A stretch of DNA of 40,483 bases, from assembly GCA_002372275.1 (NCBI GenBank), contig DFFP01000036.1, positions 1 through 40,483 on the forward strand, given 5' to 3'. Shown here in pieces: positions 8,953 to 16,376 of this stretch. How positions within the stretch are numbered: position 1 is the first letter of the stretch; every line of letters begins with the position of its first letter. Position numbers and translations under genes: made by a program. This stretch comes from Alphaproteobacteria bacterium UBA3773 (GTDB lineage: Bacteria; Pseudomonadota; Alphaproteobacteria; RF32; CAG-239). The notes under the pieces were generated by a model. That model saw only the letters and a program-made list of their open reading frames with translations, was not told where the DNA came from and ran no database searches.

Positions 8953-9705
8953 ATGAATTACTTCTTTAATCGCCGCGTTCGTCAGTTAGAAAAAGGCACG
9001 CGTGTTACCTCCGTCGTTAAGACGGTTGATGAATCAGTGTTGAATTCCATTGAAGCGCATCATTTGCTTGCAAAGTATTTAACAGAGAAAAATTATCTCT
9101 GTTTGCATACACCGCAGCAGATGAAAGTTGTGAAACGACAGAACACTCATGATTATTATTGGCTGCGAGAGTATTCGTACAACACGTATTTTGCAGTCAA
9201 AATCGGGGTCAAAAGTGAAATCATCGCTTTCAAAACTGCTCTCACGGGTCAAGCGTTTTATGCGCAGACGGAAAATGGACTCATCGTATTTGAAGAACTT
9301 CCGATCTCAAGTACAATTGAAGTTTTTCTCAAGGATTGCAGTTGGTACACCAAAGAGAAAACAGAACTTTATGTTTCCGTTTTCTATGATGCCGACATGC
9401 GAAAGTTATCACTTCAAACGCTGAATCTTCGTGGTGTCGACATTAAGAATTTTCCGCATGATTATTGGGGGCTCTGTACGGTTTCTGAAGCAGGAGTTCC
9501 TCAAAATGGTTGTTGCGGATCTTCTCGGACCATCCGGGCCAGCGAGACATGGGATGTTAAGCCCGATGTCATTGAGATTTATGACACAATCTCGGTTTGG
9601 ACAGGATCGAAGGTCTTGAAAGTCTTTACCAAAAAAGATGAGGACTTTCGTATCGACCAAATGCTTGAGGCTTGGGATGAGTTTTGGAGATTTTTTCATC
9701 ATTAA
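8953..9705 (+). CDS. Uncharacterised 250-residue protein
   Basis: I do not recognise this protein. It is soluble-looking: no signal peptide or membrane helix. It starts basic (NYFFNRRVRQLEKGTRV), is rich in aromatic residues, has mixed alpha/beta character, contains a C-C pair in QNGCCGSSR near 195, and ends with an aromatic stretch (WDEFWRFFHH). A near-consensus promoter lies upstream, but no clear ribosome-binding site precedes the ATG. It is a lone plus-strand gene between minus-strand housekeeping blocks and is followed by a 39-codon ORF and a terminator, so the pair may be an accessory cassette. It uses more C-ending codons than its AT-rich neighbours, which hints at a different origin. 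Coding is supported by length, promoter and position only. Confidence 0.6.
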   Translation: MNYFFNRRVRQLEKGTRVTSVVKTVDESVLNSIEAHHLLAKYLTEKNYLCLHTPQQMKVVKRQNTHDYYWLREYSYNTYFAVKIGVKSEIIAFKTALTGQAFYAQTENGLIVFEELPISSTIEVFLKDCSWYTKEKTELYVSVFYDADMRKLSLQTLNLRGVDIKNFPHDYWGLCTVSEAGVPQNGCCGSSRTIRASETWDVKPDVIEIYDTISVWTGSKVLKVFTKKDEDFRIDQMLEAWDEFWRFFHH

Positions 9706-9726
9706 CCTTCAAAAAAAAAGAGTGTT

Positions 9727-9846
9727 ATGAAAAAAGTTTTTAATGAGAGCGATTGGCCAGAATGTCCGCCAATCACTCTTCCGGAAGAACCGGACTTTGG
9801 CGTTCCTGATGTTGATCTTCGCTTATCACCAAGATGGGCGGCTTAA
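9727..9846 (+). CDS. Small ORF, 39 residues
   Basis: An ATG-to-TAA frame of 40 codons begins 21 bp after the preceding stop and ends just before a terminator. The product is acidic and proline-rich, with a W-P-x-C-P-P run near residue 10 and the ending SPRWAA. The only ribosome-binding hint is a GAG 5 nt before the ATG. Its position between a gene and a terminator, and protein-like composition in an AT-rich region, favour a real short gene. A possible relation is a small partner of the 250-residue protein upstream; this is inference from position. Confidence 0.45.
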   Translation: MKKVFNESDWPECPPITLPEEPDFGVPDVDLRLSPRWAA

Positions 9847-9852
9847 AAAAAC

Positions 9853-9888
9853 AAAAAAAAGAGTGTTTATTCAAACACTCTTTTTTTT
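9853..9888. terminator. Bidirectional Rho-independent terminator
   Basis: An A8-GAGTGTTT stem arm (9853-9868) pairs perfectly with AAACACTC-T8 (9873-9888) around a 4-nt loop. It serves the plus-strand small ORF and the convergent minus-strand tolA-like gene, whose stop codon it overlaps. The left-arm sequence A8-GAGTGTT also occurs immediately before the small ORF (9712-9726). Confidence 0.85.
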
Positions 9889-10840
9889 AGTTAATAGAAG
9901 CATCCATCGGGTTAAATTTTAAGAGTAACGTGTTCCAAAGGCTGTATTTATCGGCATATTTATCAGCAAAAATTTTATAAATATTGACCCCGTTATGATT
10001 TTGACACGACAAAACGGCGCGTCTGGCCGATTCGGCCAAAGCTCTGAAACGCGGATCGGAATTTGCTCTTGAGCTGTCAACAATTTTGACATCTCTGATT
10101 GTGCCGTCACGATTTAAAAAAGCCCTGATTTCAATAATGATCCCTTCAACATTTTGCGCACCCGGATCAAAATTCCAACATTCACGCAAGCGCCCTGCAA
10201 TGGCATCTGTTTCGGTAATGGTTAAATCTGAAAAATAAGATCCGCCTTGACCGCCCTCAACACCCATATTTTGAACTTCGGTGCCGGTTTTAATGACAGC
10301 CGGTTTATTTTCTTTGGCAACTTCTTTTTCGAGTGAACTCACGCTTTCCATCAAGCTTTTGAGGGAATTTTTAACCGTTTCGACTTCCTTGGGTTTTGCC
10401 GTCACTTTCGGTTTCGGCTTTTTAGGCGCCGGTGGAATTGGCTTTTTTTGAGGCTTTTTCTCCGGCTTCGGTGCTGGTTTGGGTTGTTCTTTTTCTTGCT
10501 TGATTGGTTCTTTTTGAGGTTTGTTTTCCGTATCTGCAAAAGCTTCTTTTGAAAGTTCTTCTTTAGTATCGGGTTTGGGTTCTTCGGCTTTTGCTTCAGG
10601 CTCTTTGGTGGTATATTGCGGCTTTGTTTTTTGAGCTGTTGACGCCTTTTGTTCCACTTCACCAAATTCGGCTTTGGGCGGGAGATTGGTCATTTCGGCG
10701 AGCTTCACATCTTTTAAGTCAACAATAATCGGGGCAGCGCCAACCGTTATCTTCGGGCGAAAAAACATATGCCAATCAAACATAAAAATGATCAGCGCCG
10801 CAATATGTAATGCAATAGACCTATATAAATACGGTTTCAT
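9887..10840 (-). CDS. tolA: TolA/TonB-like energy-transducing protein
   Basis: TolA spans the periplasm and couples the TolQ-TolR proton motor to the outer membrane during cell constriction. The layout fits: a short cytoplasmic start, one membrane helix (about 8-25), a long Lys/Glu/Pro linker with many KPK/PEK repeats (about 70-165), and a C-terminal TolA/TonB-like domain (from about 205: ITETDAIAGRLRECWNFDPGA, then IRAFLNRDGTIRDVKIVDSS), which is the diagnostic part. The gene begins 9 bp after tolR with AAAGGA at the right distance. tolB and pal, which usually follow, are not here; a terminator follows directly. TonB is less likely because of tolQ-tolR next door. Confidence 0.85.
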   Translation of the reverse strand: MKPYLYRSIALHIAALIIFMFDWHMFFRPKITVGAAPIIVDLKDVKLAEMTNLPPKAEFGEVEQKASTAQKTKPQYTTKEPEAKAEEPKPDTKEELSKEAFADTENKPQKEPIKQEKEQPKPAPKPEKKPQKKPIPPAPKKPKPKVTAKPKEVETVKNSLKSLMESVSSLEKEVAKENKPAVIKTGTEVQNMGVEGGQGGSYFSDLTITETDAIAGRLRECWNFDPGAQNVEGIIIEIRAFLNRDGTIRDVKIVDSSRANSDPRFRALAESARRAVLSCQNHNGVNIYKIFADKYADKYSLWNTLLLKFNPMDASIN

Positions 10841-10849
10841 AACATTCCT

Positions 10850-11278
10850 TTATTTTTGAGCTCTCGGCTCTGTTTTCAAACCCACTCTTTCAAAACCGGC
10901 TTCTTTTAAGAGCGCCATTAAATTAATCACGCGTCCGTAAGATGCCTCGGTATCTGCCGAAATTGTGATGGAAACATCGGTGTTTTCGCCTTGAATGGCT
11001 TTAACCTTTTGGACGATATTTTCATCTGAAATTTCTGTTTTACCGATATAATAACTGCCTTTTTCATCAACACTGATGTTAATAGAGGTCTCTTTTCCTT
11101 CAAAGGCTTTTCCGCCGACTTTTGGCAGATTAAGCGAAATCCCTGAGGTCATCAAAGGAGCTGCCACCATAAAAACGACGAGGAGCACCATCATCACATC
11201 CATTAAATTTGTGATGTTGATGTTGGCATTGCGTTTAGAAGGGCGTCGCGATGAATATCTGTATGAATGTTGAGCCAC
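10850..11278 (-). CDS. tolR: TolR, proton-channel subunit of the Tol-Pal system
   Basis: TolR forms, with TolQ, an inner-membrane proton channel that powers TolA. The 142-residue protein has a basic Ser/Arg-rich cytoplasmic start, the N-I-T-N-L-M-D-V motif with the proton-carrying aspartate at the start of the membrane helix (about 25-45, VMMVLLVVFMVAAPLM), then a periplasmic ExbD/TolR domain. ExbD has the same fold; the neighbours tolQ and a TolA-like gene make TolR the better name. It starts 2 bp after the tolQ stop, so coupled translation is likely. Confidence 0.92.
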   Translation of the reverse strand: MAQHSYRYSSRRPSKRNANINITNLMDVMMVLLVVFMVAAPLMTSGISLNLPKVGGKAFEGKETSINISVDEKGSYYIGKTEISDENIVQKVKAIQGENTDVSITISADTEASYGRVINLMALLKEAGFERVGLKTEPRAQK

Positions 11279-11280
11279 GT

Positions 11281-12030
11281 TTATTCTCCGGCAATTTCGG
11301 CACGAATGGTTGTGTCATCAATTTCGCGTGACAGAATGGAAGAAAATTCGGCTATGAAATTCTCTAACCTTTGGGCATAACTGTCATTTTGTGAGCTGAT
11401 GGAGTTATACGCAAGCACCGCCGGAATAGCAGCAATCAAGCCAAAGGCTGTTGTAAACAAGGCCTCTGCAATACCGGGGGCCATGGCAGATAAGGAATTG
11501 CTTTGTGTCACGGCAATGGCATTAAAGCTGTTAATAATGCCCCAAACAGTGCCAAATAATCCCACAAGCGGTGCCACCGAGCCGGTTGACGCTAAAAATC
11601 CGAGATGGCTGTCTAAATCATCCAGTTCTTTATCCATGGCAACCGTCATGGCTTTTTCGACACGTTGTTGAAGCGAAACACCCCGCAGACCACGGTCTGT
11701 TTTGGACTGCATAATGTTTGTGCGGCGCCACTCTTTCATGGCCGCAATAAACATGGCCGACATCGGGTCGCGCGGTGTGTTGCCGATGGCATCATAAAGT
11801 CTGTCAAGCGAACCGCCTGACCAAAAGGCTTCTTCAAATTTTTTTGTTGTGCGCTTGACGCGCCGTAGGCTCGCAAATTTTTCAAATATGATGGCCCATG
11901 ACCATACAGAGGCTGCGATCAAGCCGATCATAACGATTTTTGTAATTGAATCGGATGCCCATACCATATCCCACAAAGAGGGACCGCCAGCGGCCGCACC
12001 TGAAACTTCGGATAAAACTTCTGTTTCCAT
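11281..12030 (-). CDS. tolQ: TolQ, proton-channel subunit of the Tol-Pal system
   Basis: TolQ is the membrane scaffold of the Tol motor. Three membrane helices are visible: near the N-terminus (ITKIVMIGLIAASVWSWAII), about 125-150 (LGFLASTGSVAPLVGLFGTVWG) and about 165-190 (ALFTTAFGLIAAIPAVLAYN). The GSVAPLVGLFGTVWGI and AIPAVLAYN stretches are typical of TolQ/ExbB/MotA proteins. The frame is open to 12084, but the ATG at 12030 has AAGGA 7 nt upstream and gives 249 residues, near the usual size; the extra residues at the upstream start look unlike the family. First gene of tolQ-tolR-tolA; ybgC is not upstream. Confidence 0.93.
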   Translation of the reverse strand: METEVLSEVSGAAAGGPSLWDMVWASDSITKIVMIGLIAASVWSWAIIFEKFASLRRVKRTTKKFEEAFWSGGSLDRLYDAIGNTPRDPMSAMFIAAMKEWRRTNIMQSKTDRGLRGVSLQQRVEKAMTVAMDKELDDLDSHLGFLASTGSVAPLVGLFGTVWGIINSFNAIAVTQSNSLSAMAPGIAEALFTTAFGLIAAIPAVLAYNSISSQNDSYAQRLENFIAEFSSILSREIDDTTIRAEIAGE

Positions 12031-12155
12031 CTTCAAATCCTTAAAAATTTTGTTAAACTTCAAAAATAATGTTTTTTTTAGCACAAAATCTTAAAGATTC
12101 GATTAATTTCAATAAGGTGAAATTGAGTTTTTTTGATAGAAAAATAAATCAAGTA

Positions 12156-13433
12156 TTACTTTAATTGTTTATCCCATCCATTTGATACTCTGTTAATTTT
12201 ATCATTATATTGCCTTTTTGTGGTAGAAGGTAGAGCAATTTGTCCGCACACGATTTTTTTCTTTTTTTGTATTGTCTCAGGCAGTTCCCACGGCAAATTT
12301 AAAAGTTTGTGATAAGCAAGATCTGCCATTAACCTTGCTTCCATAAAATCACCGAACTGACTTTTTTGAATTGTAAGGGGGCTTGTTAACCTGTTTTGCA
12401 AACTCTTAAAAAGCGTTTTATGCTCTTTTAAGGTAAAACCTTTTCCTTCTAAAAGAGCCTTAAAAGAAGACAGCACAACAGGGTTTTTCCAGCCGCCTCC
12501 AAACAAAATGAATTTGCTTGGCAGGTTCATATCAGCAGGGCTTAAGGAAAGCGCCAAAGCTGCAATGTAGGCAGCAAAATACTCAAACGTGTACACCACA
12601 TCAAAATCATTGAAATTCTTTTGCTTGATGTATTGAAAAATCTCATCTTTGAAATAATAAGCCGGATCGCCGGATTTTGGGAGTTTTGTTTCATAAAAAG
12701 CTCGCCCGAAATCAAATAAAGCCTGCAATAATTTTTTTTCAAGTTTTCCTTTTTGCCCGATGATTCCGTCTTTGTCAAAAGGGAGATCAAAACGCTCGCG
12801 TATAAAAGCGTCGGTATATTCGTTAAAAGGTCCGGCATCTGTTGAAATCAAAACTTTTTTGTTTTGAATAACGGCAAAATTTGACGTATTTCCGCCGTTA
12901 AAATAAATACCGTCTCCCTCAATGTTTGCAATACGGGCATTATGCGGGGCAACCAAGGGCGCACCTTCAAAACCATTGATAACAAAATCAGAGCGAAAGT
13001 CATAAACAACCGGTACAGAAGTTAAATCAGCGAGCATTTTTCCCGAGCCCATTTGCAGGGTATAAGGTGTTTTGTTTTGTAAAGCAGCTATTGATGGCGG
13101 AAAGTGATCAAGCGTTTTACCGTGAAAACCGATGGCATCAATCGTTTCTTTTGAAATGTTATTTTGCACGCACATTTCATCAACGGCTTCGGCAATTTCT
13201 TTAATATAGAGATCATGGATTTCATGAAATTGCGCCATTTTTTCAATTTCATCTTTTGATTTTTGATAAACAAGAGTACGTAAATTCTTAATGTTTTGCT
13301 GCATATTTTTAGTGTAAGGTTTTGAAAAAGAACAAATATCTGTCATATTATCCTCTTCAAATTCGGTTAAAACCAAATCGATGGCATCCATAGAATTGCC
13401 GGTCATATTTCCGATGATGCGATATTTTTTCAT
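12156..13433 (-). CDS. anmK: Divergent anhydro-N-acetylmuramic acid kinase
   Basis: AnmK phosphorylates and opens 1,6-anhydroMurNAc released from the cell wall, feeding murein recycling. The frame has family landmarks in order, but altered: GNMTGNSMDAID for the usual G-x-MSGTS-x-DG-x-D, HGKTLDHFP for HGQT-x-xH, FNGGNTSNFAVI for the NIGGIAN loop, TDAGPFNEYTDAF for DTGPGN, and FGGGWKN for CGGG-x-xN. The aspartates of the first and fourth motifs remain. The ATG at 13433 (425 residues) is preferred over the TTG at 13469. At 425 residues it is somewhat longer than typical AnmK, mainly at the C-terminus. It is unlinked to other recycling genes here. A related sugar kinase with another substrate cannot be excluded. 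Confidence 0.78.
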   Translation of the reverse strand: MKKYRIIGNMTGNSMDAIDLVLTEFEEDNMTDICSFSKPYTKNMQQNIKNLRTLVYQKSKDEIEKMAQFHEIHDLYIKEIAEAVDEMCVQNNISKETIDAIGFHGKTLDHFPPSIAALQNKTPYTLQMGSGKMLADLTSVPVVYDFRSDFVINGFEGAPLVAPHNARIANIEGDGIYFNGGNTSNFAVIQNKKVLISTDAGPFNEYTDAFIRERFDLPFDKDGIIGQKGKLEKKLLQALFDFGRAFYETKLPKSGDPAYYFKDEIFQYIKQKNFNDFDVVYTFEYFAAYIAALALSLSPADMNLPSKFILFGGGWKNPVVLSSFKALLEGKGFTLKEHKTLFKSLQNRLTSPLTIQKSQFGDFMEARLMADLAYHKLLNLPWELPETIQKKKKIVCGQIALPSTTKRQYNDKINRVSNGWDKQLK

Positions 13434-13515
13434 AAGTTTCTTTCGAAAATTTTTTTTGATATTTGACAATTTAAGATAAGCCGAAATTTACTAAAAAATC
13501 ATCAAAATTTTTTTA

Positions 13516-13544
13516 TGGATTTTTATTTTTAAATACGTTACAAT
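13516..13544 (+). promoter_or_regulatory. Possible promoter of the structured leader
   Basis: TACAAT (13539-13544) is a good -10 box; TGGATT at 13516-13521, 17 bp upstream, is a weak -35. Transcription would start near 13551, just before the first predicted hairpin of the leader RNA. Confidence 0.4.
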
Positions 13545-13550
13545 GAAAAA

Positions 13551-13806
13551 AGATATTGAAAGATATCGAGTGCCTTGAGTAAGGTGCGGAGTTGTCAAAA
13601 GCTCTTTGCAATACGCAGTGATGGATAACACTGCTTTAGGTGCTGTCCTTTTTATTTTTAAAAAGGAGCACATCTTATCCCCGATATTAAATTGGTTCGG
13701 GGAGCCTTTGGTGGATGTTCAAGGTTTATCCCAAAGACCAAAGGAGTCATTTCGTATTGCATGATTTTTGAACTCTCCGACCACCTTTTGAAGGTGGTTT
13801 TCATTT
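13551..13806 (+). ncRNA. Candidate structured leader RNA with overlapping terminator
   Basis: A stretch of about 256 nt has unusually dense self-complementarity. A long-range closing helix pairs 13581-13591 with 13775-13787 (11 bp, 2-nt bulge), 13595-13600 with 13766-13771 and 13607-13615 with 13753-13761 (perfect 9 bp). Inside are four hairpins: 13615-13634, 13640-13671 (15 and 13 nt arms with a bulge), 13679-13702 (CCCCGA/TCGGGG) and 13705-13744 (CCTTTGGT/ACCAAAGG), making a five-way junction. The closing-helix strand 13782-13787 is also the left arm of the terminator at 13780-13798, so the two folds exclude each other. A secreted-protein gene starts 25 bp later. I see no RNase P, tmRNA, SRP, 6S, T-box, lysine or cobalamin signatures. 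It could be a cis-acting attenuator or a free-standing small RNA. Confidence 0.6.
13780..13806 (+). terminator. Terminator sharing a strand with the leader closing helix
   Basis: ACCACCTT (13780-13787), loop TTG, AAGGTGGT (13791-13798), then TTTTCATTTTT. The left arm can alternatively pair with AAGGTG at 13581-13586. That upstream AAGG can also be masked by CCTT at 13573-13576. This is the geometry of an attenuator. Confidence 0.7.
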
Positions 13807-13822
13807 TTATTGGAGAAAAAAC

Positions 13823-14692
13823 ATGAAAACACATATTTTTTTGAAGACTCTTATGATGACTGTGACTTTTGTAATGGCATTTTATCCAAAAGTTTGGGCA
13901 GATGATTGCGAAGAAGGCTATGTGAGAGGTTTTTATACCGGAAATTGTATTCCAGCAAGTGGAGGGTGTGGGACAAATTGTAACTATACAGTTGATTCTC
14001 AAGGTAACGCAAAAATTTATGGCACAGGAGAAATTAGAGCGTATTTTGATAATGAAGATTTTGTAAATGTAACAATCGAAGACGGAATTACCGGTGCAGG
14101 ATATGCTGTTTTTGATAATGGGTATATAAGCCTAAGAGGTCATCCTATACAATCAATAAGTTTACCGGAATCATTTACAATGATGAATTCTCGGTTTAAT
14201 GGTCGGGGGGATTATTATGGTGGAAGATTAGCTTCTATTATATTACCAGAAAATATACAATTGCCGAACACATACGGAATAGGTAACAGTGTATCATCGG
14301 CAATAAAAGTTTATTGTTCTGCTAATAATGTTGATTGCGCAAAGATTGAAGATTCTAGGCGGTATGAATACATAAAAGATGGTGACAATTATGTTATATA
14401 CCATAACGGTGAAATTGTTGAAATTTTTGGTAGTAAAGACGATTTTAAAAATAATATATTTCTCGAGGGCTCATATACAAAAAAAGATGAAAATGGAAAG
14501 CCTATTGCTCAATATGATGGCAGAGGAAATGTTTTAGCTTCATATACCTATAATTCAGACGGTTCTGTCAGTACTTATGACAAAAACGGTAAGCTGATTG
14601 CTATTCAAGGTAAAAGAATTTATACCATTGACGAGGCAACAGCGCTTGTTTCAAAAAATGGAAAAAATACATTTTCTATTCGGTATAGGTAA
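13823..14692 (+). CDS. Secreted protein with BspA-like and YD-like segments
   Basis: A 289-residue protein with a signal peptide (basic start, hydrophobic core to about 25, probable cut after VWA). The mature N-terminus is cysteine-rich (DDCEEGY, GNC, GGCGTNC). The middle has SISLPESF and SIILPENI, resembling degenerate BspA-type leucine-rich repeats. The C-terminal part has YD-like repeats (QYDGRGNVLASYTYNSDG, TYDKNGKL) and ends in SIRYR. Such proteins are usually surface-exposed or secreted; the partner is unknown. GGAG lies 7 nt before the ATG. The gene is AT-rich compared with proS and anmK and stands alone behind the structured leader, which may control it. Confidence 0.65.
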   Translation: MKTHIFLKTLMMTVTFVMAFYPKVWADDCEEGYVRGFYTGNCIPASGGCGTNCNYTVDSQGNAKIYGTGEIRAYFDNEDFVNVTIEDGITGAGYAVFDNGYISLRGHPIQSISLPESFTMMNSRFNGRGDYYGGRLASIILPENIQLPNTYGIGNSVSSAIKVYCSANNVDCAKIEDSRRYEYIKDGDNYVIYHNGEIVEIFGSKDDFKNNIFLEGSYTKKDENGKPIAQYDGRGNVLASYTYNSDGSVSTYDKNGKLIAIQGKRIYTIDEATALVSKNGKNTFSIRYR

Positions 14693-14714
14693 GGGGTAAG
14701 GAACGGATCCCTAC

Positions 14715-14830
14715 GCCCGTTTTGCGGGCTCTGGATGATGTTTTAAAAGAGGAATGGATTGCGACGCTCACTTTTGTTCGCTCGCAATGACGGATTAAAG
14801 TGAACCCTCGGGACAAGCCCGAGGGTGACA
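14715..14830. repeat. Cluster of three RPE-like palindromes
   Basis: Three hairpins in a row: GCCCG/CGGGC (14715-14729); ATTGCGA/TCGCAAT (14758-14764 with 14782-14788) followed by GACGG; and a perfect 9-bp ACCCTCGGG/CCCGAGGGT (14804-14812 with 14818-14826) followed by GACA. The tails match the element at 28-71. They fill the gap between convergent genes and the last hairpin may also end proS transcription. Confidence 0.55.
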
Positions 14831-14856
14831 ATAATACAGCAAAGAATATAGAAATA

Positions 14857-16365
14857 TCAATAACTTCTGGCGTAAATCACGTCAAGCGTTGCCTCTTTAC
14901 CGGTCAGCAGACATTTTCCCGTTGTGCCGGTTTGATTAAACGGAATGCAGCGAATAGCAATTTTCATCTCTTTTAAGATTTCTTCTGTTTGTTCGTCGCC
15001 GGACCATTTTCCTCTCACAAACGCGACTTTACCTTGCGTGCCGTCTTCAATCCATTCGTTTGAATTTGCAAAATAAGCCTTAAACTCTTCAGGCGTTGTA
15101 ATATCGTTTCGGATATTATTTTCCATGCGAGATTTGGCTTTTTCAAACATTTCTTTTTGAATATCGGCTAAGCGTTTTTCAATGCTCGAAACAAATTCAT
15201 CTTTTAAGACGATTTCTTTTTGACCGACTTTCAAACGTTCTTTGACCATCAAAGCATTGTTTTCAATATCGCGCGGACCGATTTCACAAATGATGGGTGC
15301 GCCTTTTCGGGTCCATTCCCAAAACTTATCAACGCTTTGTTTATCGCGGGCATCAACTTTAATGCGAATTTTTTCACCAAACGGCGTATGTGATTTAAGC
15401 TCTGAGGAAAGGGCTCTGATATAAGTCATCACTTTTTCTTCGTCTTCTTTCTTCTTAATGACGGGGACTAAAATGACTTGATAAGGTGCAATGCGCGGTG
15501 GAACGTTCATTCCTTCATCATCGGCGTGCGTCATAATAAGACCTCCGATCAGTCTTGTTGAAACGCCCCAAGATGTGGTGTATGCAAATTCGGGCTTGTT
15601 TTCTTTATTGATAAACGAAATGCCCGCCGACTTTGCAAAATTTTGCCCCAAATAGTGCGAAGTTCCGGCTTGCAAAGCTTTGCCGTCTTGCATCATGGCT
15701 TCAATGCAATATGTGTCAACGGCACCGGGGAATTTATCATATTCCGGTTTCACGCCCTCAATGACAGGCATCGCCAAAAATTCTTCGCACGTTTTGCGAT
15801 AAACTTCTAACATACGCTTTGTCTCTGTTTCAGCCTCATCGGCGCTTGCGTGCGCCGTATGGCCTTCCTGCCACAAAAATTCGCGCGTACGCAAGAAAAG
15901 ACGGGGTCTCATTTCCCAGCGTACAACGTTGGCCCATTGGTTAATCAAAACCGGCAAATCACGATAAGATTTGACCCATTTTGCAAACGAATCGGCAATA
16001 ATTGTTTCTGAGGTCGGACGAATAATCAAAGGTTCTTCAAGTTCGCCGGCGGGCTCTAATTTGCCGTCAACCTCTTGTAATTTTGAATGTGTTACAACGG
16101 CCATTTCTTTGGCAAAACCTTCAACATGCTCGGCTTCTTTTTTGAAAAATGAAAACGGAATTAAAAGCGGAAAATATGCATTTTCATGATCCGTTTCTCT
16201 AAATTCTTCATTCATCAAACTTTGAATGCGTTCCCAAATTCCATAGCCCCAGGGTTTAATGACCATACACCCTGGTGAAGCGGCGTTTTCGGCCATATCG
16301 GCTTCTGAAACAACGCATTGATACCATGCAGGATAATTTTCAATTCGTTTTGTTTTAAGTGACAT
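14857..16365 (-). CDS. proS: Prolyl-tRNA synthetase, archaeal/eukaryotic-like form
   Basis: ProRS charges tRNA-Pro. At 502 residues and without the large editing insertion between motifs 2 and 3, this is the short archaeal/eukaryotic-like type, which many bacteria also have. Visible: class II motif 2 (VVRWEMRPRLFLRTREFLWQEG), motif 3 region (TSWGVSTRLIGGLIMTHADDEG), anticodon-binding domain, and the C-terminal domain ending in tyrosine (VIYARSY). In the C-terminal domain the zinc cysteines known from archaeal members are largely gone: only C in IRCIPF and C in GKCLLTGKEA remain, so zinc binding is probably lost. It begins 11 bp after pheT and is the last gene of the rpmI-rplT-pheST-proS run. 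Confidence 0.95.
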   Translation of the reverse strand: MSLKTKRIENYPAWYQCVVSEADMAENAASPGCMVIKPWGYGIWERIQSLMNEEFRETDHENAYFPLLIPFSFFKKEAEHVEGFAKEMAVVTHSKLQEVDGKLEPAGELEEPLIIRPTSETIIADSFAKWVKSYRDLPVLINQWANVVRWEMRPRLFLRTREFLWQEGHTAHASADEAETETKRMLEVYRKTCEEFLAMPVIEGVKPEYDKFPGAVDTYCIEAMMQDGKALQAGTSHYLGQNFAKSAGISFINKENKPEFAYTTSWGVSTRLIGGLIMTHADDEGMNVPPRIAPYQVILVPVIKKKEDEEKVMTYIRALSSELKSHTPFGEKIRIKVDARDKQSVDKFWEWTRKGAPIICEIGPRDIENNALMVKERLKVGQKEIVLKDEFVSSIEKRLADIQKEMFEKAKSRMENNIRNDITTPEEFKAYFANSNEWIEDGTQGKVAFVRGKWSGDEQTEEILKEMKIAIRCIPFNQTGTTGKCLLTGKEATLDVIYARSY

Positions 16366-16376
16366 GTTACTTTCCT

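Noticed and set aside
12098..12135. Hairpin AATTTCA/TGAAATT with T-run as anmK terminator
   Set aside because: The T-run follows on the plus strand, where no gene ends; it does not fit the minus-strand anmK.
13551..13806. Leader RNA as RNase P RNA, tmRNA, SRP RNA, 6S RNA, T-box, lysine or cobalamin riboswitch
   Set aside because: None of the expected conserved blocks I know (RNase P GAGGAAAGTCC, a tag reading frame, SRP GGAAGGAAGCAGCC region, T-box GGTGG, lysine GCCGAAG, B12 box) is present.
13658..14002. 114-codon minus-strand frame
   Set aside because: It lies over the structured leader and antisense to the signal-peptide gene, with no ribosome-binding site or recognisable protein.
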